Notes: a model not told the origin generated them from the letters alone. A stretch of 64,000 nucleotides of DNA from Burkholderia lata (GCF_902499335.1 NZ_CABVQK010000002.1:620001-684000); one strand, 5' to 3'. Numbered from the stretch's first letter, positions 17,931 through 26,687 are shown. Made by a program: numbers and translations.

Positions 17931-18902
17931 ATGCAAATCGCACCGAAACCTGCCGACGAGGCGGCCCGGCTCGATACGCTTCATTCGCTCTCGATCCTCG
18001 ACACGCCGCCCGAAGAGCGCTTCGATCGCCTGACGCGTCTTGCACGCAGGCTGTTCGACGTACCGATCGCACTCGTCAGCCTCGTCGACGACGATCGCCA
18101 GTGGTTCAAGAGCCATGCCGGGCTTGACGTCACGCAAACGTCGCGCGACGTATCGTTCTGCTCACATGCATTGCTCGAAGGCAATACGATGGTGATCCAG
18201 GACGCGCTGAACGACAATCGCTTCCACGACAACCCGCTCGTCACCGGCGCGCCCGGCATCCGCTTCTACGCCGGCCGGCCGCTCACCGCGCCGAACGGTG
18301 CGCCCATCGGCACGCTGTGCCTGATCGACACGCGGCCGCGCTCGCTCGAACCCGACGAACTCGCGCTGCTCGGCGATCTCGCCCACATGACCGAGCGCGA
18401 AATCGCCGCGCTGCATTTCGCGACCACCGACGAGCTCACCCAGCTGACGAACCGGCGCGGCTTCGAGATCCTGGCCCGCCACGTGCTGAGCCTGTGCGAT
18501 CGCCTCGAACGTCACGCGGTGCTGCTGTTCTTCGACCTGAACGAATTCAAGTCGATCAACGACCGCTTCGGCCATGCCGAAGGCGACCATGCGCTCAAGG
18601 CATTCGCCGATACGCTGACGGGCGCGCTGCGCGACAGCGACGTGATCGCACGGCTTGGCGGCGACGAGTTCGTCGTGCTGCTGAGCGCCACCGATCCGGC
18701 CGACGTCGCCGAGCCGGTCGAGCGCGTGACGCAGGCGCTCGCGCAGCGCAACGCGGCCGACGCGCGCGGCTACGACATCCGGTTCAGCGTCGGGTACGTC
18801 GACTACGATCCCGCGCACCATCGCGACGTAGCCGACCTGCTCGCATCGGCCGATCAACGGATGTACGAGGACAAGCAACGCGGCAAGACGGCTGGCGCGT
18901 GA
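17931..18902 (+). CDS. Diguanylate cyclase with GAF sensor domain
   Basis: A 323-residue soluble signalling enzyme making c-di-GMP from GTP. A GAF domain (about 25-160) has the typical DTPPEERFDRLTRLARRLFD and CSHALLEGNTMVIQDA. A GGDEF domain (about 163-320) has an intact active site, GGDEF at 243-247, and an inhibitory I-site RDSD at 234-237. I start at ATG 17931 because upstream in-frame sequence is not protein-like. The GAF ligand is unknown; GAF domains of this sub-type are often redox or light related. Confidence 0.92.
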   Translation: MQIAPKPADEAARLDTLHSLSILDTPPEERFDRLTRLARRLFDVPIALVSLVDDDRQWFKSHAGLDVTQTSRDVSFCSHALLEGNTMVIQDALNDNRFHDNPLVTGAPGIRFYAGRPLTAPNGAPIGTLCLIDTRPRSLEPDELALLGDLAHMTEREIAALHFATTDELTQLTNRRGFEILARHVLSLCDRLERHAVLLFFDLNEFKSINDRFGHAEGDHALKAFADTLTGALRDSDVIARLGGDEFVVLLSATDPADVAEPVERVTQALAQRNAADARGYDIRFSVGYVDYDPAHHRDVADLLASADQRMYEDKQRGKTAGA

Positions 18903-18965
18903 GCGCGCGCAGACCGCGCGCGGGCCGCCGCCCTGCCGTTCAACTGCGGTGATTGAGTGGCTGCG

Positions 18966-19439
18966 TCAGCTTCCGCACGGCGGCGCGCTGGCCATGGCCT
19001 CCGCGATCTGCTCGGGCGTCAGGTCGCGCTGGTGCGTCGCGAGCGACCAGCGATGCCCGAACGGATCCTCGACCTGTCCGTAGCGATCGCCCCAGAACAT
19101 GTCGGCCGCCGGAATCGTGACCGTCGCGCCGGCCGCGACCGCCTTCGCGATCGCCGCGTCGGTGTCCGGCACGTACAGGTGCAGGCAGACCGGCGTGCCT
19201 TTCAGCGCCTTCGGCCCGAGCGCGCCGTGCTCGGGCATTTCATCCACCAGCATCAGCGTCGAATCGCCAATTACGAGGCACGCGTGCGCGAGCCGGCCGT
19301 CGGGCATCGCCAGGCGAAACTGCTCGCTCGCATTGAATGCGCGCTTGTAGAAGTCGATGGCCGCTGTTGCGCCGGCGCAGATCAGATGCGGCGTCAGCGT
19401 GCGCATCCCTTCCGGGATCGGTTTGACGGGCGTGGACAT
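18966..19439 (-). CDS. VOC family protein, PhnB type
   Basis: A 157-residue glyoxalase/bleomycin-resistance fold protein. It shows the PhnB-like sequence LTPHLICAGATAAIDFYKRAFNA, the central DSTLMLVDEMPE and the end DRYGQVEDPFGHRWSLATH. Metal ligands typical of VOC enzymes are only partly visible, so catalytic activity is uncertain. Shine-Dalgarno AGGAG is well placed. It is a single gene. Confidence 0.9.
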   Translation of the reverse strand: MSTPVKPIPEGMRTLTPHLICAGATAAIDFYKRAFNASEQFRLAMPDGRLAHACLVIGDSTLMLVDEMPEHGALGPKALKGTPVCLHLYVPDTDAAIAKAVAAGATVTIPAADMFWGDRYGQVEDPFGHRWSLATHQRDLTPEQIAEAMASAPPCGS

Positions 19440-19596
19440 GGGTGTCGCTCCTTCGGTCGGTAGTCGTATCGGAATCGGGACGGACGCGCGATGCGCACGC
19501 CTCCGATGCTACGACGGACGACCCCGGCGGAAATCGACACGGCACCCGACATTTTTTTCTCTCGTATCGGGGCGCGCGGGTTCCCCGCATCGGGCG

Positions 19597-20190
19597 TCAT
19601 TCGCCCGTTCGGTCTGCCTCGTTGTCCGGCATACCGAACTGCCGGCGGCATGCCTCCAGCAATCCGGCCACCTCTTCGAGCGGAAGATCGGCAAACCGGG
19701 CGATCGGCAACATCACGCCACCCGGCACCCTGGTGCGCGACGAATGCGCCGAAAACCGGTAGCCGATGTAACGATTTCCGGCGACGCTGATGACCCGGAA
19801 TTCGGCGACGTCACGCCATGGCGTGACGGGTTGCTCGCGCACGGCCCCGATCAGCCTGAAGCCTGTCTCGTCGACCTGCAGCGCCATCCTGCGCCGCGAC
19901 GAGATGAAGAAGGCGACACCCGCCAGCGCCAGCAATACGGCCAGCGCCGCCACCGGCCAGAGCGCCGGAACGGCCACGTAACCGCACAGGCTCGCCGCAG
20001 CCAGCACCGCACACACGACCGCCCTTCCTTTCAGGCTCCGGCTGTCGACCGCCAGCGTCACCGGCAACCGGCCGGCGATCGTTCCCGCGACGGGATCGAC
20101 GTACCCGCCGGATTCGGTGGATTCGCGTTCTTCGTCCATCGCCCGATCGTTCACATCGACGGCAACCGGGTCATCGAGATCGGACACCAT
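19597..20190 (-). CDS. Membrane protein with PH-like domain
   Basis: A 197-residue protein with an acidic N-terminus, two adjacent membrane helices (AVVCAVLAAASLCGYVAV and WPVAALAVLLALAGVAFFIS), then a cytoplasmic beta-rich domain (ALQVDETGFRLIGAVREQPV; PWRDVAEFRVISVAGNRYIG). That order is typical of bacterial PH-like/YdbS-like membrane proteins. A shorter start at 20139 (MDEERES) is equally possible; neither has a clear Shine-Dalgarno. Function unknown. Confidence 0.75.
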   Translation of the reverse strand: MVSDLDDPVAVDVNDRAMDEERESTESGGYVDPVAGTIAGRLPVTLAVDSRSLKGRAVVCAVLAAASLCGYVAVPALWPVAALAVLLALAGVAFFISSRRRMALQVDETGFRLIGAVREQPVTPWRDVAEFRVISVAGNRYIGYRFSAHSSRTRVPGGVMLPIARFADLPLEEVAGLLEACRRQFGMPDNEADRTGE

Positions 20191-20317
20191 ATCGGCGCGC
20201 CAAAACGAGCGGCTTGTCGACGGGAATGGGTCGTGATCGAGGAAGGGACGCATCGACGCGCGGCGACACGCTTTCGTCCGCGCGGAACGGGCAGCGCTCC
20301 GTCGCCATCGGTCATGT

Positions 20318-20560
20318 TCAGTTGCACACCTTGACGGTACCGTTGGTCGTGCATTGACCGGTGGCCCAGTGACTCTGTCCGGCCAGATGAGGCGCGAGGC
20401 CAATGCCGTTGATCGGCGCGGCCGGCGACGATGCCGGAACGGCCGCGGCTGTCGACGCGGTGTCGGGCGACGGCAGCAGAGGCGGCTCGGACGACGTCTG
20501 GCAAGCCGACAGCGCCAGACACAGAGCGGATGCCAACGGGGCGATGAGCGGTCTGGACAT
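20318..20560 (-). CDS. Small lipoprotein
   Basis: An 80-residue protein with a lipoprotein signal peptide and lipobox LSAC (Cys20). A Pro/Ala/Ser-rich linker follows, then a short C-terminal unit with two cysteines (QCTTNGTVKVCN) that may form a disulfide. Function unknown. It lies upstream of the PH-like gene on the same strand, but the gap is 127 bp. Confidence 0.75.
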   Translation of the reverse strand: MSRPLIAPLASALCLALSACQTSSEPPLLPSPDTASTAAAVPASSPAAPINGIGLAPHLAGQSHWATGQCTTNGTVKVCN

Positions 20561-20766
20561 GATCTCGTACGCGTTTGCGATATTCGCTTCCGGTAACGGG
20601 CGCGCTGAAGATCACGTGACCCGTCAAACCGTTCCGCGCAACCGTCAACGCAGCGTGATGGTCGTCCAATACTACTCCTCGCGATCGACGTCGTGCGAGC
20701 GACCATTCGGCCGGGCGCCGCCATCCGGGTGGCCGCACACGCTATCGCCGGTGCATGCCGCGCCGG

Positions 20767-21075
20767 TCAGATTTGCGGCAGATCGCGCAACGTGCGCGAC
20801 TCGTTCGTTGCATCGATGTCGAGCTCGATGCCTTCCGATGCATCGCGATACAGCACGCGTTTCAGTCTGGGCCCGATCGCGGTGTCGTCCGATGCCGAGA
20901 AGATTGCACGAACATCGTTACCGGACGCGAGCGCGCGCGCCACGTCCGCCACCGGCGCCTCGCTCGGCGTCGCAGCCCACGACCGATCGGCCGGATTCAC
21001 GGCCGCCCAGCGCACGTGCGTCACACGCGCGCTGAGCGGATCGATTCGCACACCATTCACGGCAAACATCGACAT
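20767..21075 (-). CDS. Conserved hypothetical protein
   Basis: A 102-residue soluble protein, alpha/beta in appearance (MFAVNGVRIDPLSARVTHVR; SGNDVRAIFSASDD; GIELDIDATNESRTLRDLP). A strong AAGGAGA precedes the ATG, which supports a real gene. I recognise no family. It stands alone between two regions without genes. Confidence 0.78.
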   Translation of the reverse strand: MSMFAVNGVRIDPLSARVTHVRWAAVNPADRSWAATPSEAPVADVARALASGNDVRAIFSASDDTAIGPRLKRVLYRDASEGIELDIDATNESRTLRDLPQI

Positions 21076-21336
21076 CGGTATCTCCTTCGAATTTTTTGGC
21101 CCGCCGTACCGATGCGCGGTTACTGACGGCCCCAGATCTCGCAGACGTTTCCCGCCGGATCCGCCACGGAAATCGCTATCGTGCCGTCACCGTGGCCTCA
21201 CTCGTTCAGGATGCTCACGATTCAAGTCGCGCGACGGCCTCCGAGACATGCGCCACTTCTCCGGCCAACGCGATTTTCGATGATACATTGGGACGCTTTA
21301 CAACCGTCAACAGACAATCGTGCACGGGAGAAACAC

Positions 21337-22080
21337 ATGACCGACGCCTGGGGAACCTTCCCTGCCAGAATGGGCGACCATCAGGCTTTCATCAGCTTCA
21401 ACCACAGCTTTGCGGAAATCGCCGAAGGCGATCCGCGCACGTCGCTGCTCAGCGTGCGCGTCCCCTTTGCGCATCCGACGCCGGAAGGCCTGCCGACCGG
21501 CGACGAATTCGCCGGTCTCACGCAGATCGAGGATCTGCTGGACGCCACGATCACCGCGAAAGGTGGTGTGCAGGTCGGCCGCATCACCGTCGACGGCCAT
21601 CGGGATTTCCTTTTCTACGTGCCGTTCGACGAAGAAGCCGCGGCGGAGATCGTCGACGCGCTGGCCGATCAGACGACCTACGCACTGCAGTACGCGCACC
21701 AGAACGATCCGGACAAGGAAGCGTACTGGCAGACGCTCTACCCGACCGACGACGACTGGCAGATCATGCGCGACATGCGCGTGCTGGATGAATTGCGGAA
21801 GAAAGGCGACGCCGGCGACGTAAGCCGGCGCGTGATGCACTGGGCCTACTTCCCCGACCCGAGCGACGCGCATCAGTTTGCGGACTGGGCCGAAGCGAAG
21901 GGCTATCCGGTCGAGTCGGTTGCGCCCACCGAAGACGGCAAGTCGGCCGTCCGGTTTTCGCACGAAGGCACCATGGCGCTGGCCGACATCACGCGCCATA
22001 CGGTCGCGATCAGCCGCGAGGTACGTGCGCTCGGAGGGGAATACGACGGATGGGAAACCAGCGTCGAACAGGCTGGCTGA
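21337..22080 (+). CDS. DUF695 and RraB-like domain fusion protein
   Basis: A 247-residue protein in two parts. Residues 1-140 look like DUF695: AFISFNHSFAEIAEGDPRTS, and DFLFYVPFDEEAAAEIVDAL. Residues 150-247 look like the RNase E inhibitor RraB: MRVLDELRKKGDAGDVSRRV, HWAYFPDPSDAHQFADWAEA, then a strand-helix end. RraB modulates the RNase E degradosome in E. coli; whether this fusion does is unknown. Start ATG 21337 follows GGGAG. Monocistronic. Confidence 0.82.
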   Translation: MTDAWGTFPARMGDHQAFISFNHSFAEIAEGDPRTSLLSVRVPFAHPTPEGLPTGDEFAGLTQIEDLLDATITAKGGVQVGRITVDGHRDFLFYVPFDEEAAAEIVDALADQTTYALQYAHQNDPDKEAYWQTLYPTDDDWQIMRDMRVLDELRKKGDAGDVSRRVMHWAYFPDPSDAHQFADWAEAKGYPVESVAPTEDGKSAVRFSHEGTMALADITRHTVAISREVRALGGEYDGWETSVEQAG

Positions 22081-22129
22081 GCGGGTTGACCTGCCCGCGG
22101 CGCGACAGGTGATGCAACGCATCCGGCGC

Positions 22130-22166
22130 AAAAAATATCCCGGCGGCATGCTTGCGCGCCGCCGGG
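22130..22166 (-). terminator. Intrinsic terminator, minus strand
   Basis: Perfect 9-bp arms (22139-22147 with 22158-22166) and, reading the minus strand, a T-rich tail (22130-22138). It lies after the 22341 terminator in the same direction. It may act as a back-up terminator or protect the convergent DUF695-RraB gene from read-through. Confidence 0.6.
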
Positions 22167-22340
22167 AACAAGGCATCACCGGCCGAAACCGGCGATGGGC
22201 CTGAGGGTTCGCTCAGGCACGAGGAAAGCGATTCGTGCGGATCAGGCGAACGGATGCCGGGGCGCGCAACCGATGCGATTACGCCGCCCGCCGAACGCCT
22301 GTCCGGTTCCGCCGACGCAGCCTTCCGGCGTCGGACGGGC

Positions 22341-22373
22341 AAAAAGCCCCCGCTCCTGCGCGAGCGAGCGGGG
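22341..22373 (-). terminator. Intrinsic terminator, minus strand
   Basis: GC-rich hairpin (22347-22373) followed on the minus strand by five T (22341-22345). It is 140 bp downstream of the lipoprotein gene at 22511-23137. Confidence 0.65.
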
Positions 22374-22510
22374 AAACGGTTGACCGGGCCGGGGAAGAAC
22401 GGTCAACCGGCCAAATTGTGAGCGCGGGCCGCGCAACGATCTGTGCGGCAACTCACCATTTGGTGACAATGCCGCGGCAACCGGCTCGCTCGTGCGCCGC
22501 TCGGATCGTG

Positions 22511-23137
22511 TCACGGTCCGAGCGCAACGCCCGCCGCCGGCGCGAGCATCACCACGATGATGGGCGACAGCACCACGGCCCCGATCATCATCACACCGTC
22601 GGCCGCAAGCGTGACAGGCGTCGCGAGCACGCGCACGGCCTTGCCCGCCGCCGTGATGCGGTCGGTAACGTGGATCTTGTACGCATGCGCAAACGACGAC
22701 CACGTCTTGCCCTGCGCAAAACCATTGGCCAGATAGCGCGATCCGTCCAGCCCACCCGTCATCTCCAGACCGCTGCTTCCGCGCTTCGTGAAGCCGTCCT
22801 CCAGCGCGCGGTTCCAGTCGTCGTCGGTCATACCGGTGCGACTGAGCTGGAGCGAGAACTTGCCCGAGATCTTGCTGCCCTGCGCGACGAACCCATAGAG
22901 CGCCACATTGATCGATTTGCGGTAAGGCGATGCCAGCACAGCGCCGAGATGCTCGGGCATATCGAAGATGTAGTGATATTTCTTGCCGAGCACGACGAAT
23001 TTCCTGCCGTCCTCGCTGACGAGAAATCGGTCGACTGTCTCTTCGTATCTGCCGTCGTCGAACAGCATTGCAGTGCAGCCTGTCAGGCCGGCAGCGGCAA
23101 TGATCGCGCCCGCCGTCAGCAGCGCTCTTCTTTTCAC
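22511..23137 (-). CDS. Putative lipoprotein
   Basis: A 208-residue protein starting at GTG 23137. The signal peptide ends in lipobox LTGC (Cys21). The mature part has an alpha/beta region (FLVSEDGRKFVVLGKKYHYI; SINVALYGFVAQGSKISGKF) and ends in a hydrophobic stretch (GAVVLSPIIVVMLAPAAGVA) that could be a membrane helix. A lipidated N-terminus with a C-terminal helix is unusual. Family not recognised. Confidence 0.78.
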   Translation of the reverse strand: MKRRALLTAGAIIAAAGLTGCTAMLFDDGRYEETVDRFLVSEDGRKFVVLGKKYHYIFDMPEHLGAVLASPYRKSINVALYGFVAQGSKISGKFSLQLSRTGMTDDDWNRALEDGFTKRGSSGLEMTGGLDGSRYLANGFAQGKTWSSFAHAYKIHVTDRITAAGKAVRVLATPVTLAADGVMMIGAVVLSPIIVVMLAPAAGVALGP

Positions 23138-23349
23138 GTCTGGAATTTTATTTTGCTTTAATTCAAGCGGATTTTTTCAGGCCCGCGCGCAGTTTCCGGT
23201 AAGTCGCGGGTAATGTCAAAGCAGGTTTATTCTATTTTTTCCCGAGCAACACGACTCGGGTTTCATTTTTCTACGCCGACTTTTTCGAAACCGCGTGTCG
23301 CAAACACAAGAACTTGCGTCATGACAATCCGGTTTGATCATCGTGACGG

Positions 23350-23754
23350 TCAACTGAAAAGCCATTCCGCGACCATCTCGATCCAGTCGAGATCGCCGGC
23401 GATATCAATGACGGTTTCGCCGACGATTTCGGCAGTCGATGCGGTCGATGCAGTCGAAGCGCCCGTCGTCACCACCCCGACCGCAACCGCGTTCGCTTGC
23501 GCGATTTCGACCGACGCGCCCGATCTCGGATCGGCCAGCCGCTCCAGCCAATCGACGATATTGGCACGCGCATCCTCCTCATCGGCGAAATCATTCCGCT
23601 CGAGAAAGCGGTCGAACACGACCCACGCAAGCGTCTTGCTTCGCGAAGCCGATTCGAGATGCCAATCGACAACGCCGGTCCGACCGGACTCCCTGATTTC
23701 GAGCGTCGCGGTGAAACAGTAATCGAGGTACTCGATCTCAAGTTTCGACGACAT
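23350..23754 (-). CDS. Hypothetical acidic protein
   Basis: A 134-residue protein with a good AGGAGA site before ATG 23754. It is acidic and has an alternating pattern at the start (LEIEYLDYCFTATLEI) and helices in the middle (WVVFDRFLERNDFADEEDAR). Next comes an Ala/Thr/Val-rich linker with two nearly identical ASTAST triplets. Family unknown; no signal peptide. Confidence 0.72.
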   Translation of the reverse strand: MSSKLEIEYLDYCFTATLEIRESGRTGVVDWHLESASRSKTLAWVVFDRFLERNDFADEEDARANIVDWLERLADPRSGASVEIAQANAVAVGVVTTGASTASTASTAEIVGETVIDIAGDLDWIEMVAEWLFS

Positions 23755-24080
23755 GGTTTTCTCCTGTCAATCTGCCCTCTCTGTTCTTATGATGACCCGC
23801 GCACACCGCGCTTCGCGACACAGTGTGAATCTTCGATGAAATTCGCGCGGCGCGCCATATCCGCTGGCAGTATCGCGATATTCTCGTGACCTGTCGATAT
23901 CGATCGCCGACACATGACCGCCTTCGATTTACCCACCATTCCTCTCTGCGCTTTCACTCGCGGCTCAGGTTCTGCCGCGAATCGCTCCGCTTTCCTGTTC
24001 CGGGTATTGTCCCGCTTCGCCGAAGCAATCGCACTGCTAAACTCCAGTCAAGAAGACCGCTTGCAGCACCAGAGGAAACC
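23755..24080. other. Intergenic region
   Basis: 326 bp between divergent genes. No credible coding frame or RNA gene is seen. It contains AGAGGA (24071-24076), the ribosome site of the next gene. Confidence 0.5.
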
Positions 24081-24545
24081 ATGGCACTCGCCCACGCACA
24101 ACAGAATGGCGTTGAAGTCTGGATTGTCCAGCTTCCCGGGCACGCCCCCTATGCCTATACGCATCTCAAGCGGGTATTCTCGTCCGACGATACGCGACAC
24201 CGGGTCGTGACGATCGACGTGAAAAAACTGCTGGCGTGTGCCGACCGGGACACGACGGACTACGTGTTGCCGTCCGTTCTGTACTGGGCCCCTGGAAAGG
24301 CCGCGGGTATTCGCGAATTCCTCGATCCTGAACAGGACAGGATTCCGGACATGCCGTACATCACGTTTCGCGAGACGAGAACGCGAACGCTGCTCGGCAT
24401 CCCCGGCCTGTCGAAGGTCGGCGTCGCGTCGTTCCGCAACGGCCAGCATCGCGCGCGCTATCTCGCCTATGCAGGCGCAACGACCCTGCCCGTCGAGGTG
24501 CACGAGACGGAAGCCGACCTGCTCGTGCGGTACTGCGGCGAGTAA
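24081..24545 (+). CDS. ParB/sulfiredoxin-like fold protein
   Basis: A 154-residue protein with a strong AGAGGA before ATG 24081. The C-terminal half has the pattern NGQHRARYLAYAGATTLPVE, which resembles the ParB/Srx superfamily motif (acidic or Asn, Gly, x, His, Arg, then Ala-Gly-hydrophobic-Pro-Val). Plasmid fertility-inhibition factors (FiwA/Osa type) share this fold, and the whole-protein layout fits that group better than chromosome partition ParB. No parA or DNA-binding domain is present. Function unknown. Confidence 0.72.
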   Translation: MALAHAQQNGVEVWIVQLPGHAPYAYTHLKRVFSSDDTRHRVVTIDVKKLLACADRDTTDYVLPSVLYWAPGKAAGIREFLDPEQDRIPDMPYITFRETRTRTLLGIPGLSKVGVASFRNGQHRARYLAYAGATTLPVEVHETEADLLVRYCGE

Positions 24546-24620
24546 CGGCGGAGTACGTTCGGCATTCGCCCGGCGATGGCCGCACATCGTGCGACCGTTC
24601 GCTCGAATGTCGCCAAGCCA

Positions 24621-25136
24621 CTACGCCTGTATCGCATAGATCCGATCGGTGACTTCCGTCTGGCCGATGCGGCTCGTTTCGATACCCGCCAGTTGCCAGC
24701 CGTTGTGCTCATAGAAGCCGATCGCGCGTTCGTTGCCCTCCAGCACTGTCAGGTGAACCTTGTCCACGCCGAGCGTGCGCGTCCATGCGCGAACGGCTTC
24801 GATCATGCGCTTGCCCGTGCCGCTTCCGTGGTGCGAAGGATGGACGTGCAGGCAGTCGAGCAGCACGCCAAGCACCGGATCGACCGGGTGCTCGGCACTG
24901 ACGAAGCCCACGGGTTCGCCATCGAACTCGGCGATCAGCACGAGGCCCCACTCCTTTTCATTGCGATCGAGATACTGCCGCCACCGGGTTGCGTGTTCCG
25001 TCGGCACCTCGTCGGACAGGTAGGCCGTCGGCAGGATGTGGGCGTATGCGGTTTGCCAGCTCAGCGTGTGCAGGCGAGCGATGTGGTTTGCGTCTTGCGC
25101 GGTCGCGGCACGCAGCGTGGCCCGGGTTGCCGGCAT
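24621..25136 (-). CDS. GNAT family N-acetyltransferase
   Basis: A 171-residue acetyltransferase. It shows an N-terminal ATLRAATAQDANHIARLHTL, the central strand CLHVHPSHHGSGTGKRMIEA with the acetyl-CoA loop (HHGSGTGKR), and VLEGNERAIGFYEHNGW, the usual end motif. GGAG precedes the ATG. The acceptor substrate cannot be predicted. Confidence 0.92.
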   Translation of the reverse strand: MPATRATLRAATAQDANHIARLHTLSWQTAYAHILPTAYLSDEVPTEHATRWRQYLDRNEKEWGLVLIAEFDGEPVGFVSAEHPVDPVLGVLLDCLHVHPSHHGSGTGKRMIEAVRAWTRTLGVDKVHLTVLEGNERAIGFYEHNGWQLAGIETSRIGQTEVTDRIYAIQA

Positions 25137-25424
25137 CGGTGGTCACTCCTTCTGTTTGTTCTCTCGATCGGGACGTCTCGTCGCAAATATACCGTGCGTT
25201 ACGGCATGCAAAACTCAACGTCGCCACGCTCGAACGATATTGTGTTGGTCTGACCCGGGACGACGGAAAAACGAACCTTGGGGGAATCAAACGATGCGAC
25301 GCCTGTCGGGAACGATCGGATTTGCGATCGCGGGCGTTCGCATCCTTCACGTCTGACGCGATCAGGTCGGCGCCTGCCCGTCAGGCATCGCTGCAACTCG
25401 TTGCCAGTGCAACGGGATGCAGGC

Positions 25425-25460
25425 AAAAAAAATCCCGACACCGTCATTGGTTATCGGGAT
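25425..25460 (-). terminator. Intrinsic terminator, minus strand
   Basis: 7-bp stem (25432-25438 with 25454-25460) followed on the minus strand by an eight-T run (25425-25432). No protein gene is evident upstream on that strand. Confidence 0.6.
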
Positions 25461-25503
25461 CGAACGGCCCTGCAAAGCATGAGGGCACGAGGAAGTCGAC
25501 ACA

Positions 25504-25517
25504 TTACACTAATGTAA
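25504..25517. promoter_or_regulatory. TTACA-N4-TGTAA palindrome
   Basis: A perfect short palindrome in an AT-rich patch between the two minus-strand terminators. It has the size of a dimeric repressor site. No regulator can be assigned. Confidence 0.25.
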
Positions 25518-25594
25518 GACTGTTGCGCGTTGTCGATTCATGCCAAATCCCTGTCTCATTCCGCCACTCAGGCGACAAAAGGCGGCCATGAACG

Positions 25595-25627
25595 AAAAAA
25601 GCCTGCTCACGCGGAACGTGAGCAGGC
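25595..25627 (-). terminator. Strong intrinsic terminator, minus strand
   Basis: Perfect 11-bp stem (25601-25611 with 25617-25627), 5-nt loop, then six T on the minus strand (25595-25600). It is the best terminator in the gene-poor region. Confidence 0.75.
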
Positions 25628-25947
25628 AAGAAAACGGATCAGCATTCGAGGCACGAGGGCTGTCCAGGGAAGATAACGGCACGGAACGCACGAACCTTAG
25701 CGGGAAACGGAAACTTCGCAACATCAGGTCGACCGGATACGGCCATACAATCTCGCGTCGAAGCTGCTTTGATGGAAACCGGCGACGCAGTGACAATGTC
25801 CTGTCGCTCCCAGCCTTGGCGTTCCGCCAATCGTTCGCTGTACGCCCCGGCTTGCGAGTAGCGGAGCGTCAGGTCGTTTAATCGGCCGTGTATGGCAAAC
25901 TTCGGCTCCGAATCTACGCAGCGCGCACTCTTTATTGCAGGGGAATC

Positions 25948-26466
25948 ATGTACGTCTTGATCTATATCGCAGCAGTCGCTGTCGCGAACCTGATGGTCGC
26001 TCATTTCGGACCGGCTGCTACACCGATCATCGCGTTCCTTCTGATCGGACTCGACCTCGCGATTCGAGACCGGCTCCACCTGGACTGGCGCGGCCGCGCA
26101 CTTTGGTCACGGATGTTTGCGTTGATCGCGGCCGCCGGCGTCGTCAGTTACGCGCTCAATCCCGCCGCCAAGGAAATTGCCCTCGCATCTCTGGTGGCGT
26201 TCGGCTCGGCAGCCGTAGCAAGTGCGATCGTGTTTCAGCTCGCACGCCGCTTCCCGATACTGGCGCGTGCAAATGGCGCGAACGTCGCGGGTGCGGCGGT
26301 CGACTCCATCATCTTTCCGCTTATTGCGTTCGGGACTGTGTTTCCGACGATCGCGGCGTTGCAGTTCGTCGCCAAGGTAGCTGGCGGCGCTTTGTGGTCG
26401 TGGCTGGTTTTTCGAAACGCTCGAACGGTTCAGGCGGGCATCGCGAGCAACGTGGTCGATCGTTAA
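25948..26466 (+). CDS. VUT family transporter (queuosine-precursor transporter-like)
   Basis: A 172-residue membrane protein with about five helices. It resembles the VUT/YhhQ family: MYVLIYIAAVAVANLMVAHF at the start, IAFLLIGLDLAIRDRLHLDW, and ANGANVAGAAVDSIIFPLIA, where the Asp-Ser pair is characteristic. YhhQ imports queuine precursors in E. coli; this short member may do so, but no queuosine gene is nearby. GGGGA precedes the ATG. It borders the tRNA-His island. Confidence 0.85.
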   Translation: MYVLIYIAAVAVANLMVAHFGPAATPIIAFLLIGLDLAIRDRLHLDWRGRALWSRMFALIAAAGVVSYALNPAAKEIALASLVAFGSAAVASAIVFQLARRFPILARANGANVAGAAVDSIIFPLIAFGTVFPTIAALQFVAKVAGGALWSWLVFRNARTVQAGIASNVVDR

Positions 26467-26571
26467 GAACGCGTTGACTGTATGCCAACCTTGTTCGTGG
26501 CCGAGTTAGCCGGCGTTTCGTTTCAGCTCGCGGTGGCGTTTCCCGCTTCGACCAAGTCCATTCGGGAATGA

Positions 26572-26687
26572 CAAAACAAAAACGGCACTGTCATTTTGGA
26601 CAGTGCCGTTTCCAACTACTTGTACCGCCTGGAATTCGGTGGGGTGGCGGATGGGACGCCAACCCACGACGACGGAATCACAATCCT
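26572..26687 (-). repeat. Degenerate att copy: tRNA-His 3' half plus terminator
   Basis: This 116-bp block matches 33007-33113 with scattered mismatches and small indels. It contains the terminator hairpin (AACGGCACTGTC ... GACAGTGCCGTT), the acceptor end, T-arm (AACCCACGACGAC) and the anticodon region (GAATCACAATCC) of tRNA-His. Similarity stops past the anticodon. This is the expected left end of an element integrated into the tRNA gene: a displaced, decaying 3' fragment followed by the original downstream DNA. Confidence 0.88.

Larger units (their letters stand above)
25137..25947. other. Gene-poor region with minus-strand terminators
   Basis: 811 bp with no convincing protein gene. It holds two minus-strand intrinsic terminators (25425-25460 and 25595-25627) and a TTACA-N4-TGTAA palindrome at 25504-25517. 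Frames present have a composition unlike proteins. The terminators suggest an unrecognised minus-strand transcript. Confidence 0.5.

Noticed and set aside
22139..22166. Terminator of the DUF695-RraB gene on the plus strand
   Set aside because: The T-run lies on the minus-strand side; the plus-strand side reads GGAACAAGG without T's.
25639..26079. 146-residue minus-strand frame in the gene-poor region
   Set aside because: It overlaps the start of the VUT gene, has no ribosome site, and its composition is not protein-like.
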